Source: Pelmatolapia mariae (Eukaryota; Chordata; Actinopteri; Cichliformes; Cichlidae). Taken from it: a stretch of 64,000 bases of DNA. Position numbers and translations under genes: made by a program. The notes beneath the pieces are model-generated. The model worked only from the letters and a program-made list of their open reading frames with translations. It was not told where the DNA came from and did no database searches. Of the stretch, positions 22,571 to 34,484 are shown one piece after another; position 1 is the stretch's first letter; every line of letters begins with the position of its first letter. The stretch spans positions 35,164,287 through 35,228,286 of the forward strand of contig NC_086245.2 of NCBI RefSeq assembly GCF_036321145.2. The letters are read 5' to 3'.

Positions 22571-24198
22571 TTAAACACAGGTGTGGTTTTTAATAAGTAA
22601 CTTCTTATTGAATCCTTTACCGCAGATGCTGCACTTATAGAGTTTCTCCCCTGTGTGAATTGTCATGTGTTCAGTCAGATGCACGTTTTGTTTAAAACTC
22701 TTTCCACAAACTGAACAACCAAATGGTTTCTCTCCTGTGTGAATTCTCATGTGTGTCTTCAAATTGCCCTTGAGGCTGAATATTTTACCGCACTCAGTGC
22801 AGCTGAAGGACTCCTTCGGAGGAACTGCCTTCTCACTTTGGTTCTGGCGGAGCTGTGACGGCTCGCCAACACACCTGTGGGTTTTGAGCTGCGTATACCA
22901 GGTGAACCTTTTGTCACAAGTGCTGCAGCTGAACCGTTTCTCCTCTGTGTGGACAGACATGTGCAGCGTCATGCGTCTTTTGTGCGCAAATCTTTTATCA
23001 CAAAAAGGGCAGGTGAAGGGTTTCTCTCCCGTGTGAATTCTCACGTGAAGCTGCAGTGTTCCTTTCTGACTAAAACTCTTCCCGCAGAATGAACATTCAA
23101 ACGGTTTCTCTCCTGTGTGGATTCTCATGTGTGCCAAGATGTTCCCGCTACAGCTGAAACGTTTCTCACAGACTGAGCAGCTGAATGGTTTCTCTCCAGT
23201 GTGCGTTCTCATGTGGCTGATCAGGTGGTCTCTACGGCAGAATGTCCGTCCACACTTAGAGCAGCTAAATGCCTCCTTATCAGTACTTCTTATCTCACTC
23301 AGAGAGACAGCGTCACTCCTCAGACAGTTTAAATGGGGCAGAGATTCTCCGGGTTCCTTCAAAGCTTCGTGGTTGGCTTCAGTCTCAGGTTCTGGGGCTT
23401 TAACATCACTTCCTGGTTGTAAGGATGTGTCTGGATGTAAGCTCCTGCCAGGTCTTGACCCCACGTGAATGCCACTGCTGAGCATGTCGCCAACCTTGCT
23501 GCGGCCTTTTTTCAGTCCTGTGTGGATTTTCATGTGCCTGCTCACGTCACCACTGTACCTGAAACTTTTCTTACAGATGGAGCAGCTGAAAGGTTTCTCT
23601 CCTGTGTGAAGTCTCATGTGGCTGATGGAGTTTCCTTTCTGAGAAAATGTTTTGCCACAAAAAGAGCAACTAAAGGGTTTCTCTCCAGTGTGAATTCTCA
23701 TGTGTGCTTTGAGGTGTGGCTTTCTGCCGAACCTCTGACCACATTCGGAACAGCTGAACGATCGCTCAATGTTACAGTTAATGTCGATAATAGTGAAGTT
23801 GTGGTTTTTCAGGCATTTTTGACCTGACTTAGGTTCCCTGTTCTGCTCCCAGTCACCGTCACTCACCTCGGTCTCAGAAGAGTCTGAAGCTTTGTCAGTT
23901 CCTGGCTCTGAATGGCTCTCTGGGTCTGAGTTCCTGGCTTCTTTTTTCATTCCAGTCTGATGGCGATGAAGCTGAGAGGACTCTGGTTTCTCCTCAGCAT
24001 TATCTTCATTTTTCACAGGACTGAATGTTAATATGGTGACACAGGCCTCCTGTGGACGTCGAAGCTGATCTGCATCCTGGCTGCTCCAGGCTTCCTCCTG
24101 CTCCTCTTTGATGTGTGTGTGCTCTGAGTCAAGGAGGGGGCTCCACTGTTGCTGCTCTTCTTCACCAACAATCACTTTGCGGACATCTGACGGTAAAA
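22571..24198 (-). CDS. C2H2 zinc-finger protein, finger exon (11 fingers)
   Basis: This open last exon follows an acceptor TTTCAG (AG at 24199-24200) and starts in phase 1 with LPSDVRKVIVGEEEQQQ. The N-terminal part is acidic with HIKEEQEE and FSPVKNEDNAEEKPESSQLH, the module shared with the other two local zinc-finger genes; IKEE fits a sumoylation consensus. Eleven fingers follow: three (GQRF, GKTF, KKSF), a linker, five (GRTF, EKRF, GKSF, DKRF, DKRF), a short linker and three (GKIF, GKSF, GKGF). Nine are C2H2; the eighth and the last end H-C. TGEKP linkers suggest DNA binding, so a nuclear DNA-binding regulator is likely. Target unknown. No KRAB or SCAN domain is seen. Confidence 0.88.
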
Positions 24199-25598
24199 CT
24201 GAAACACAGATAGGACAGATGCTAACAGCTTGTTAACTGAGTTCTAACATGATGCTTTAAGTTAATCTTCACAGGCCTATAGGATCTGTGCAACAACCTG
24301 CTAAACTGTTCCTGTATAACAGAAAGAAGAGGCGTCCTGGAAATGTCAGGTATATATTAAACTATTAAACTATACTTTGGTGTGGTTACAAACTCCGATT
24401 AATTCATTTTTTTCTATATAGTGCCAAATTACAACAACAGTTGCCTCAAGGTGCTTAATACTATAAGGTACAATACAATAATACTCAGTAGAAAACTGTC
24501 TCAGATAAATAAGGAGTCAAACTGTTTCTTGGATACTACTGACTTTTCTCAAGAACAGATTTTAAATCTGCTGATTATTGATGTTTTTGTTCTTTTAAGA
24601 ACAGTTGTCATATACACATATTTGTTTTTAAAAGGAAGATATCTGCAAAAAGGACAGCGCTATTTTATAGGTTATTAGTCAGAAGTTATGTGAAAGTAGG
24701 CAAAATGCTTAGAGGGATCTGAAGGCATCCGCACAGGAAGTGACCAGCGGGACGAAGCAACCAGAGAAATGAAATGAAAGCCAGCAGTTTCTGGCAACAA
24801 AATAATGGTTAGACTGAAAGTGAGGCGGTCTCAGGCTGAGATCATGTCAGTTCTGGTGTGAGTGATTAAAGAAGCTACCAATAATACTGACTGACAGTCC
24901 AAATCTTACTCTTTCCCTTAGAATGTTCCAGCCCAGTTGTTCTCTGAGGTTTGAGGACTCTGAGAACATCTGGAGCCTGAGCAGGAGGGGCACAGGAGGT
25001 AGTGCACGCCTCTGAGTAGTGATGGATGAAGCGAGGCTTCGTGAAACACTGAAACACTTGGGCTGGAATTCAATCGAGCCACAGAGTGACATCTGCTGGC
25101 CAATTTGGCCATCGCCACATCTTAATAATACTTTTCTGTGAAACAGTGATGCACTGTGGATAACTGTGACCATCAGTACAAACAAGGACAGAAGAATAAA
25201 GACAGCAATCTGTGACTGAGGATGAGTGTGCGTCAGCAAAATTCTCTATCTGTTAACATTTGTGTTTCTCACCATCGATGTCTAAAGTAAAACACACAGA
25301 GAAGTGACTACTATGTTTACTGTGATAATCACAGGGTTACAGTTGCTTTTGGGCTGTTGGCTCAGAGACTCTGGATGTATTTGCTTGACTTTCAAGTTTT
25401 CTGGGAGTTAACATCTAATTTTCTGACCAATCATAAAAGACTATTTAACACGCATCTTTAAATCAGCAACCTCTAACCATGAAGAAATTTTCCTGAACTT
25501 TAAACTGCTCTGGATTTTCCAACATGTAACACTTGCATGATGTTTTAGTCAGTGTGAGTGTGGCGCTTTGGTCATAGTGAACCTGCACAACTCTGGTT
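24199..25598. other. Intron sequence with repeat fragments
   Basis: Probable intron of the - strand zinc-finger gene. Near 24408-24470 a reversed L2 3' end is visible (CTATATAGTGCCAAATTACA and TTGCCTCAAGGTGC). Around 25018-25100 a repeat-like block (GAGGCTTCGTGAAACACTG, TGACATCTGCTGGCC) resembles a hAT end. No gene recognised. Confidence 0.4.
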
Positions 25599-25813
25599 GT
25601 TTTTTATGGGATCAGAACGATGCCACCTTGAAATGAAACTGAAAAAAAAAAAATATTGTAACTGAAATAAATGTACTGAAAAATTGATAGTGAAAAACAA
25701 TTAATTGAAACTGTAATTTTTTTTGTTTTCACTTACAATTTTTGTTTTTCGGTTTCAAACCATTTTTCAGTTTCACTCTGCTGGCACTGTTTTGGCGTCC
25801 GGGGGCGCGCTGG

Positions 25814-25846
25814 GGGGCGGGGATTCCGACCCTCATGTATTTGCAT
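25814..25846 (+). promoter_or_regulatory. GC box plus octamer in the left terminal repeat
   Basis: GGGGCGGGG (25814-25822) and ATTTGCAT (25839-25846, a perfect octamer) are separated by 16 bases. The candidate first exon with ATG at 25911 lies just downstream. The mirrored pair is at 29322-29354 with the same 16-base spacing. Confidence 0.6.
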
Positions 25847-25869
25847 ATATTATAATACTGACCAATGAC

Positions 25870-27190
25870 TGGCTGCGGTCACGGACAAACTTGCATGTGT
25901 CTGTTCGGGAATGGCAGATGCTGAGAGGTCCAGCGTTGACATTACCGACTATTTCAAAGTGACAGCCCGAGATGTTCTTCAGTAAATTGGACTACCGGAC
26001 AGGAGGACCTGAGGCCCCACCGCATTATTTTTGGTAAGTTAAATGTGTTTGTAAGCTAATCCGTAACTTAGGTCCTTAGCTAGCTACCTAGCTAGCTAAG
26101 ATGAGCACTCGGCTGTAGGGGAAACTTGTTTTGTAAAGGTCGTTTAGCTAACCCGTGCAGGTGAATGAATTTACCCTGACTAAAGAAATCAAGAGAAACG
26201 CACCGGGCTGCTTAGTGACTAACCACGGTTACTGTACTTTTATTCTGAGTATTATACTGTAAGAGCAACAGGCTGGACTCTGCTTCTGCTCCTGTGCAGA
26301 GCTGATTATTAAATATGTGCAAACAGCAGCATGTTTTCTGTCGCTTTCCACATGTGGAAGGACATTAACACCAACTTTTAAAAACCTGGCACTTCAGTAA
26401 CCCCTCATTAGTCAATAACTACGGATTAAATAGCAAAGCCTGATACTTATTTACTGAAACCAACTACTTCCGCTTGGCAGCTTAAGTTAAAATGTTTAAT
26501 TTTTCCTCTGATTATTTTTTTAGCATTTTTTTTTTTACTGAGTTTGTTGCAAATATTCAGGTTAAAAAACTGTCCGAATTATTTTTAATGCGTTATGTTC
26601 ACAAAGTCACATGTGCAGTACTCTGTACAGCTTGCATCCTTTAGGACAAATAATTTGAAGCATTAATATTTCTTGTTCACTGCTGATAACACCTCTGTAT
26701 GTTGTGACCAGGATGCAGCAGCAGACTGAACCTCGACTGAAACCTGCTCCATCATCTCATCTTTGCAGATGTCCATTTATAAAGCATCAACAACTCAAAG
26801 GTAAACATGATATTAGAAAATGTGTTAGTATATAAGGCTTTTAAAAAAAAATTAACAGCTCATATGTCAGCTGTCAGCAGAACTGTAGGACTGAACAACT
26901 TCAGATCCTGAGTGTGTGAGGACAGAGAAGGAATCAGCTCTATTTCAGATTTGAGAGATTAACTTTATATTTCAGTTTGTCATGATTCTGTTCTGTTTGT
27001 GATTACAGGAGCTGCCCTCAGATTCAGACCTCAGCACCACCCAGTGACAGCAGACAGATCATCCTATATCTTCACTCTTTGTAGTAACTCCAAAATTAAC
27101 TGAAGAAAACAGTACAAAGGTTAAAGTACCACATGTGCTGTAGTGAAAGCTGCAGCTGTTTTAATAATAAATTTAAAGACAAAAAGTCAA
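25870..27190 (+). other. Candidate three-exon transcript, left arm
   Basis: Candidate exon 1 holds ATG 25911 and a 24-codon frame (MADAERSSVDITDYFKVTAR, stop 25983-25985), then a strong donor TTTTTG|GTAAGT at 26033/26034. Exon 2 would be 26769-26800 between CTTTGCAG and GTAAAC, and exon 3 starts at 27009 after GATTACAG, with AATAAA at 27166-27171. The reading frame is short, so the product may be noncoding or a broken gene. Exon calls come from splice-site consensus only. Confidence 0.35.
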
Positions 27191-28029
27191 AAGGATTAAC
27201 CACCCATGTAACTGTGTCACTATACATCAGCATTAACAGGACCTCAGTTTGATCTTTCAGAAAACTGCTGATCTCAGACCTGCACAGCTTCTGTTTTAAA
27301 CACTGAATGTACTCAGCTACATGAAGAGCACGTGATGTTTTCTCTGACACAGTTAAATAAAACCTGATTAAAGTCAAAGGTCGTCACTTGTATTTTGAAC
27401 TAAAAACTTGTGATCTGGAATTCTTTCACTGTTTTTTGACAATAGTGTGTTATTTATCATAAAGTAATTCAGAGTGATTCATACCAGAGTAACCAGAGAG
27501 CACAACATATATTTAACTTTCTACAGGACTTAAAGATATTATATTATGTAAAAGTCCAGACCCTCTGAGGATTATCTGAGTACTTCTAACATTACTCAAA
27601 GCAAAGGTCTCCATCAGTGTTCATGAAATGCTGGGTTTATCCTTCTTGTGAGGGAGCTGCTGGTGAAGATCACGAGCCCTGCTTGATCCCGGCGATGAGT
27701 TTCAGTCTTCCTGGTGTTTCTGAAATGATGCCTCTCACTGTGGGTCAACAGAACATCTGGCACAGGACAGCTGTAATGAAATAAAGGGAAGAAGTTTTGA
27801 AAAAAATCTTGGAAATGACCTATATGTGAGAAGCAGAAATAACTTTTTAAAATGCAGATTTTTTATTTACTTTTTTTTTGCCAATCAAGATAATTAAAAG
27901 TATAATTTCACCATACAATTACTAACCTTGTCATCTCCTGCACTGTCTGTTTTGGGCTCTGGGCTTGTCCTTCCCAGCGCTCATGAGACTGCTTTTGCTG
28001 CACTGCGGTATGAGGTGCTAACCTGTTGA

Positions 28030-29134
28030 CAGTGTTGGGAAGGTTACCTTTAAAAATGTATTCCACTACACATTGCAGAAGTAATGTATTCTGAAAACTT
28101 TACAACTACATGAATGTACTATTGCTGTGTGATTTATTACTATTACTGAAGGTTACTCGCCATACCAATACCAACTAGCTCTTTAAATCTTAATATAAAT
28201 GAGTAACAGTAGGTGGACATTAGGTAAGGCTGCACTTTTTGCAGCGATCTCGTATAGAAAACTATTCCGCGCGTATAGAAAACAGGTCCGCGGCTCCGAA
28301 CCGTAGTAAAGGGACCTCTAGCTAATACGTTGGGTTCGTGTCGGGCTCGTAGCTGAAAACTAGCTTTACTTTGTTGTCTGGGTCAACTTTGCTAGCAGAG
28401 ACAGAGAGAGGCGTTGAAAGGCTGCTCCAACAGAACTTATTGTTTCAGAGGAAAACACGAACACGGTGTACAGTCGAGTCTTAATAGCTTACTTACAGCT
28501 GGGCTCATCAGGCACTCTTCTTGGCTGCAGTGGTTATTATTATATTTACATGCTTCCAGCTCCCGTTTCTGCTCCGTGACAGCTCGGAGACACTTTTCCT
28601 TTTTCTTCCTCCCTCGCTCACAGACACATAACAGGTATGGCAGTCCATTCTCCCTGCAGCACGGACTACACTGCCCATGAGGCTACATGCTTTAGGGCGT
28701 TGCCTGTAACACTCTGCCTATTGCCTTGGCATGTCAAGTGTACAGTACTTTGTGTTCAGCTGGGGGCTGATCTGAAAGTGCTATATAAATAAATTGCTTG
28801 CTTGCTTCACATTAAATAATTTTTTGTATAATAATTTTTACAAATATTTCTTCACTCACGTAGGGGTGACATGGGCTGCGAGATAGAGAGAGCATTAGAG
28901 CTTCTTATTGCGTGTTTTGTTTGGGTTTCCACCGGCGTGGAATTACCAGAAATAGACAGGGCATAGCCGAACATATGAAGCAGGAAAATACCGCCATGTA
29001 ATCCATTTATTTCAACAAAGTAACTGTATTCTGAATACCACGGTTAAACGGTAACTGTAACGGATACATTTACTCATATTTTGTATGTTAAATACGTAAC
29101 GCCGGTGAATGTATTACGTTACTCCCCAACACTG
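28030..29134. mobile_element. hAT-type non-autonomous element, copy 2
   Basis: It runs from CAGTGTTGGGAAGG to CTCCCCAACACTG with an 8-bp duplication CCTGTTGA (28022-28029 and 29135-29142). The interior is closely similar to copy 1 (12365-13429), including the 28414 frame. It differs by a short deletion near 28085 and an extra LINE tail near 28727-28806. Confidence 0.9.
28727..28806 (+). mobile_element. Very short LINE 3' end inside hAT copy 2
   Basis: About 80 bases absent from copy 1, ending AAAGTGCTATATAAATAAAT and a (TTGC)n tail. This is the usual 3' end of an L2-like LINE. Confidence 0.7.
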
Positions 29135-29321
29135 CCTGTTGATGAGATCTTTAGCTAAAAAAACTAAACTAATGTCCAGTCCAGTGGGACAGCAAGGAAA
29201 GATGACAAAAAATGATTACTTACCTGCGGTTTAGAGGGTCAAGCTGAAATTGAAGCAGCCATTGAAAGACGGGAAGAGAGAAAGATGGCAGCTTGGTCAG
29301 CACTAGTGGCCTCTATAATGT

Positions 29322-29354
29322 ATGCAAATACACGCGGGTCAGAATCCCCGCCCC
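29322..29354 (-). promoter_or_regulatory. GC box plus octamer in the right terminal repeat
   Basis: ATGCAAAT (29322-29329) and CCCCGCCCC (29346-29354) mirror the left-end pair with the same 16-base spacing, so both face inward. The octamer is the POU-factor site; function here is inferred. Confidence 0.6.
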
Positions 29355-29863
29355 TAAAGCGCGCCCCCGGACGCCAAAACAGTGCCAGCAGATTGAAGCT
29401 GAAAAAAAAATGACAGTTTCAATTAATTGTTTTTCACTATCAATTTTATTTTCACTTTCAATACAAGATTTTTCAGTACATTTATTTCAACTACAATATT
29501 TTTTTCAGTTTCATTTCAAGGTGGCATCGTTCTGATCCCATAGTTTTTGAGTTATTCCCAATAAAAGCATCAGTGGGAAAAAAGAAGAAGGAAAAAACAT
29601 ACTGAGGATAAAGTCACTTAATGCTGCAAATTACATTTTCTGTTGAAAGTAGAAAAAATTTAGGAACAGACGAAGGCAAAGCTGTTGTATTTTCTCACTG
29701 AAAGCAGAGGCGGCTTTTATTTAGATGTTTTAGTGAGTTTCCAGTGCAGCGTACCACTCTCTCTCTGTCTGCAGATAGGAGTGTTGGAGCTCACCCACCA
29801 GTCTGTCTTTCTCTAACCTATAAGCTAGTAATCATTCAAATAAGATATTTATATATTATGATA

Positions 29864-30997
29864 TAGTGCTGGGCGATATGGAAAAAATATTTATCACGAT
29901 ATGAATTATTTTATATCACGATAACGATATATATCACGATATACCACCTGACCTGTGGTCATCTGGAAAGTATGCAGTCTGTAAACAGCGAGTGGAGAGG
30001 GTGCAGTCTTTGTTTTGAATTACTGTAAAGCATGTCGCAAATCCGGGTGCACGTAAAGCAGCACCATGTTGCAAAACCACAAGACAGAGTTTCTTTGCGA
30101 AAAATATCATTTTTTAATACTTTATTTTGTCTTGTTAAGAGTATGTATAGTGAGAAGACAACACTAATATATTTGCACAGGCTATTTAACCCTTTAAGAC
30201 CTACCATAGAACCAAGTCCGCCAGAGCTTATCTTTACATTTATTTATTTTGAGTGTCTTCTTAGTTTTTTTTTTGAGACACACAATTTTTTATATACTAC
30301 AGGAAAAATAAAAATAAATAAATGCAAATTTGCAAAAACACAGCATGTGCATCAAAATAAACTATTTACAACAGTGTAATTTGACTTCTAAGCATCCCAG
30401 AAACGATACAGAAGAACATAAAGTCAAACATGACTTTTAAAAACACCAACATAGGCTTTGAAGCTAAAAAACTACATTTTCCGCGAAAATGACGTCACTT
30501 CCGGTTTCGGGCAGGTAATGGCGGACATGCGAGAGTTCGCGCTGACTTATATACAAACTAGGAAGTGTTATGAACAGCTGATTGGATCGGCAAAGCCTGT
30601 TTCTGGAATATTATGTTTTTGTTGCTGCAAGTCTGGAATATTATGTTTTTGTCGCTGGAAGTGCTTTTTATGCAATTTTTGCAAAGCTATATGTGGAAGG
30701 AAACCGTGACCTAGGGCAAGCTAATGGAATAAGATGTAAGTACAACGCTTACGGTTTCATATGCAAAAAAACCCATTATTGCGCTACCTTACGTGGTTAC
30801 AGTTCTACAGGGATTTAAAAATAGTTAGGCAAAACGGAGTTTGCCTGCTCCGACCGGTTGTAAAGGGTTAATGATATATTTTATGTAACAATTTGTAAAA
30901 TTCGGGCTAGAAACGATAGAAACGATAGAAGACAAATGGCACGATAGACACTTTTCTATCGTCCACACGATATATATCGTCATATCGCCCAGCACTA
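29864..30997. mobile_element. hAT-type MITE (TAGTGCTGGGCGATATGG ends)
   Basis: It starts TAGTGCTGGGCGATATGG and ends CATATCGCCCAGCACTA, with an 8-bp duplication TTATGATA (29856-29863 and 30998-31005). No transposase. A piggyBac-like MITE is nested at 30190-30867. Confidence 0.88.
30190..30867. mobile_element. piggyBac-like MITE, copy 1
   Basis: TTAA flanks both sides (30186-30189 and 30868-30871), and the ends CCCTTTAAGACC and TTGTAAAGGG start and end as in piggyBac. Inside are TGACGTCA (30490-30497) and CACTTCCGG (30496-30504), a CRE-like and an ETS-like site overlapping. A 30-bp tandem duplication lies at 30602-30661. A cysteine-rich frame is present but is not judged real. Confidence 0.8.
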
Positions 30998-31005
30998 TTA
31001 TGATA

Positions 31006-33699
31006 TATAAATTACATATCGATATAATGTTCTAGATAGTCTACAATCTTCTGGCTAGTATTCACAATCCACAGGAAAAATAATAATAAGAGAGAGGGGA
31101 TTATTTTGTTTTACACATGCACGTATAATTAATTGAAGTTGTAGAATTAAAAAAAATTAATTAATTAATTCAGAAGTCCAAACGATTCTGAAAGTTTGCT
31201 CCTGGCAATGCCTAGAACACTGAATATTTCATCTGTGACATTTACCTTAAACACAGTCCGGCAGTCTTTTTTCTCTTGAACAATAAAATATTAAAAACTG
31301 TCGTGAGTTCACCTGGTGATATTCTCACGCACGAGGTAACTGCGAAAATGGCAAACAAATAAACAAATGCTGTTCACAGCATGTTTACATTACAGCTGCT
31401 TATGCAGTAACCATGGTAACCACGGACTCTGAGTGGCTGGATCGATGCAGGTCAGACAACAATTTCACATATATGATCTTAAAACAGTACACAGCCATTA
31501 TCCGTCCTGGCCTCATATCAAATGTGAACGCAGACTGAGTCTGTTTGTCGTTTGTTTATATCTAATCTTCCTCTCAAACATTTAAACAGCAGCGAGTCTG
31601 CAGCTGAGGGAACACAAACTCAAATTGTCGGAACAGGTTTGCTCGTTTCTTCTTGCGTGTATTAATTTGGTGATTTATTAAATGTATAAATGTTTTTCTA
31701 ATCTGCTGCTGAGTCTCTTACGCTGATGAAAATGCAGATAACACAGATCACGAACACCTGTTCAACCAATCACTTTCATTACACTTTGATCTGTGACAAA
31801 CTGACACGTTCATCTCTGTTACAGTGTTGCGTTAGACTGCTATATTTTTGTGTTCTTTATGCTGTAGATTTTCACGTCTCTGGAATAGTTGGCAGTAATA
31901 AGGATGCTTTTCTGTAAAATCATATTGATATGACCCATGACATATTCGTAGATGACCGTTAGATTAGTCAGCTGGGAAACTCTGGATTAACTCAGAGAGC
32001 TGAAGATATCGTGGACATGCTGACCTCGCTCCGTGGTGTGCAGGGCCGTTTACCCTCATGACTAATATTCACAATAAAAATATTAGCCGAACATCATGAA
32101 GTCTGTACGTGTGTCATAGTGTCGAACAACCTTTGTACAGTTAAACCTAACAGTTAATACATGATGGAAACACCAACGTTATCTATTTTAATAAAGTTTA
32201 TGCGTTTATACGCAGGCCACGCCGATTACTGAACAAAAACCCAAAGATCAGATGTTAATCGAATTTATTTGCTCTCTCTCCTCCTTAAACATGTTTTTAA
32301 TGTTAGTTATAATTCAGAATTGGCAACTGAAACACGTATGACACATATGAACATCAGGAAATAAAAACCCGATAAATATAACCTCAGTAAATGAAGTCAG
32401 TGTACTGCGGGGGTTATTACAGCTGTTTACCGGGGCCTGTGCTTTGTCAGCGGTAATAACAGCTTGATTGTATGTGAGGCGAGCGGGTCTAGCCCACGCT
32501 TTGCCGTGAGACTGGGCTGGGCAGACATCTCCGAAATCATCGAAGCACTTTTGCAAAGAGGCTGTATCTTGACAAACCGACCAGATATCTGAAGATTAAA
32601 CCACTACATTCTCGGCTAAAAAAAAATATTAAAACGGTATTTGGTGAGACACAAACAGGGTTTTTCAAAGTTCAGTTCTGTTAGTTTCCACATGCCGGTT
32701 GTTGGTGTGCAGAAACGCCTTCTAAAAACAATGGCCACCAGGCCAAAGCAATGGTTTTCACTCGATCAGCGTTAACCCCGCCCCCTGGGTTTGATGGGTG
32801 AGGTTGACAGATAAAATAAATTCATGGTGAGACCCGAAGGAGTCAACTGTGCCAAAATGAATTAATTAAATACTCCATCAATTCATTAATTAAATGTGTC
32901 CAAAATATTTATTTAATTAATTATTTCCCATTTTAATTAATTATTGCCACATTTAATTAATTATTTAATGGTGTATTTAATTAATTCATTATGACAGTCC
33001 TGGCGTTCCATAGCCTACAGCCACATTAACTTGTGACAAGCATCTGCACCACGTTTTATTCCCGTTTCATGGATAATACATTTGTAACTTCAGTGTTTTC
33101 TGTTCTTGTGTCTTGCACATAAACCTTAAACCAAATGAAATGGTATTGTGTACTTACTGTCAGCCTACCTACATCAGTAAGAAATGCCTAATTAGGAGTG
33201 GTGATTTCTACAACTTTGTGTATATAGTTTGGCATTTGTTTATGATGATTTGAATTTGTTTTCCAAAACAAAGAAATATGTCTTAAACAAATATTACACA
33301 TTAATATTTGACTAGTGCTGTAACATCGCATCGTGTTAGAATATTCTGCCTGTGTCTTTTCTCTGGAAACGAACACTTGTCTGGATATTAATTGAAAGTA
33401 TTTGCATGTATATCCTCTTTGTAGCATGCATTTTCAATGACCTTTCCCAGCTATGCTGTGGCTGTGGCGAGAGCAGCTCTGGTGCAGAAATTGATCAGTG
33501 TGTAAGATAAACAAATCAATACCTAAGACTGAAGCAGCTTGAATGGGTTACCTCAACATCACCTCGTGAAATGTCACTTTGATGCACCAACAGAAAACAT
33601 ATGGTTCAGGTAACCTGCATGCCTTTACACTTTAAAGACACTGGAGCGCCTGAAGGCCACATGAACACACCGAGCGATGCACAGTTGAGACGTGCACAC
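31006..33699. other. Unassigned, probable intron
   Basis: No coding region or known repeat was recognised except the AT palindrome at 32856-32990. Short frames here lack motifs. If the zinc-finger gene spans 22.6-35.2 kb this is intron. Confidence 0.35.
32856..32990. repeat. TTAATTAA-rich palindromic repeat
   Basis: A 17-bp perfect inverted repeat (AATGAATTAATTAAATA at 32856-32872 and its complement at 32974-32990) encloses several TTAATTAA blocks. It looks like a small interspersed MITE-like repeat. Confidence 0.75.
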
Positions 33700-33707
33700 G
33701 TGCACAG

Positions 33708-34476
33708 TAGGGCTGCCAGTTAGCTAGTTAGTTTTAATATTACTCTCATTATTCTTTCTGGGTCACAAAATAAACGTTTAACATATTTTCAGGCGAGAAT
33801 GTAGCTGTGTAAACCTCAAATATCTGCTCGGTTTATCAAGACACCACATATTTTCAAAAGCGCTCCGACATTTTCGGAGACGTCTGTTAGCCACCAGCTC
33901 GATAGCGAGCCGGGGTTCAAGGCTCACTAGAGCCGCTGAGAACACCGGACTCCCGGCAAATCGTTTTCAAACCCACCGCCGTCTTTCGCTACTCAGGTTA
34001 AGCATGATATATAAGTCACTTAGATAACTTAAAAATGTTATTGTTTGGCTTTTTTCAGTGTTTTATTTGTTCCTGAGTAAATCGGTTTGGCTGAGATTAA
34101 AGTTATAGTTTGTACACAGCTGAATAAACATCAAGCAGACAGCTGATTATCAGAAGTGTGAGATGCTCGAGAATTTACTCCGGTGTCCTGATATTTTTTA
34201 GATAGCAAGGAGCAGACGGCTGAGTTTATTAAACTCCACTGAGACAATCTGCAAATTTCATTAAAATGTAATAAACTATCATCTTGTCTTTATTTTTAGT
34301 TAGCACCTTAAACACTTAAAGCTGTAAGCTAATGATAGTTATATAAGAGCAGATGCATGCTGGTGCAATAAGCTGTATGTTTTACATCCAATGGATGCAT
34401 GATCTGATTAGTCGACTAATCGCAAAAATAATCGGTGACTAGTCGACTATCAAAATAATTGTTTGTGGCAGCCCTA
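33708..34476. mobile_element. hAT-type MITE (TAGGGCTGCCA ends)
   Basis: It starts TAGGGCTGCCAGTTAG and ends GTGGCAGCCCTA, with an 8-bp duplication GTGCACAG (33700-33707 and 34477-34484). The right side has palindromic AGTCGACTA blocks. No transposase frame. Confidence 0.88.
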
Positions 34477-34484
34477 GTGCACAG

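Larger units (their letters stand above)
27600..29300 (-). other. Candidate transcript, right arm, convergent
   Basis: On the - strand the right repeat is followed by an exon ending CCGCAG|GTAAGTAA (boundary 29224). A possible second exon near 27927-27995 lies between an acceptor ACCGCAG and a donor GACAAG|GTTAGTAA, and a third begins at 27770 after TTACAG. The frames are short. The nested hAT (28030-29134) lies in the first intron. Low confidence; consensus splice sites only. Confidence 0.3.
25605..29542. mobile_element. 3.9-kb DNA element with about 250-bp terminal inverted repeats
   Basis: The left end TATGGGATCAGAACGATGCC and the right end GGCATCGTTCTGATCCCATA are perfect mirror images, and similarity continues about 250 bp inward on both sides. 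A 6-bp duplication GTTTTT flanks it (25599-25604 and 29543-29548). Each repeat holds a GC box and an octamer. Between the repeats are candidate exons on both strands but no transposase frame that I recognise; a hAT element is nested at 28030-29134. The superfamily is unknown; a 6-bp duplication leaves several options (for example IS3EU or Dada). It is likely non-autonomous. Confidence 0.75.

Noticed and set aside
22749..23827. Long + strand frames opposite the zinc-finger exon
   Set aside because: They mirror the repeated finger codons of the - strand gene (shadows); the same holds for 42015-42612.
26081..26098. TAGCTAGCTA palindrome run as a regulatory site
   Set aside because: Short simple repeat without context.
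30458..30709. Cys-rich frame CYEQLIGSAKP with FCCCKSG and FCRWKCFLC
   Set aside because: It lies in a piggyBac-like MITE; copy 2 has a different length and frame, and the 30-bp duplication makes the Cys run.
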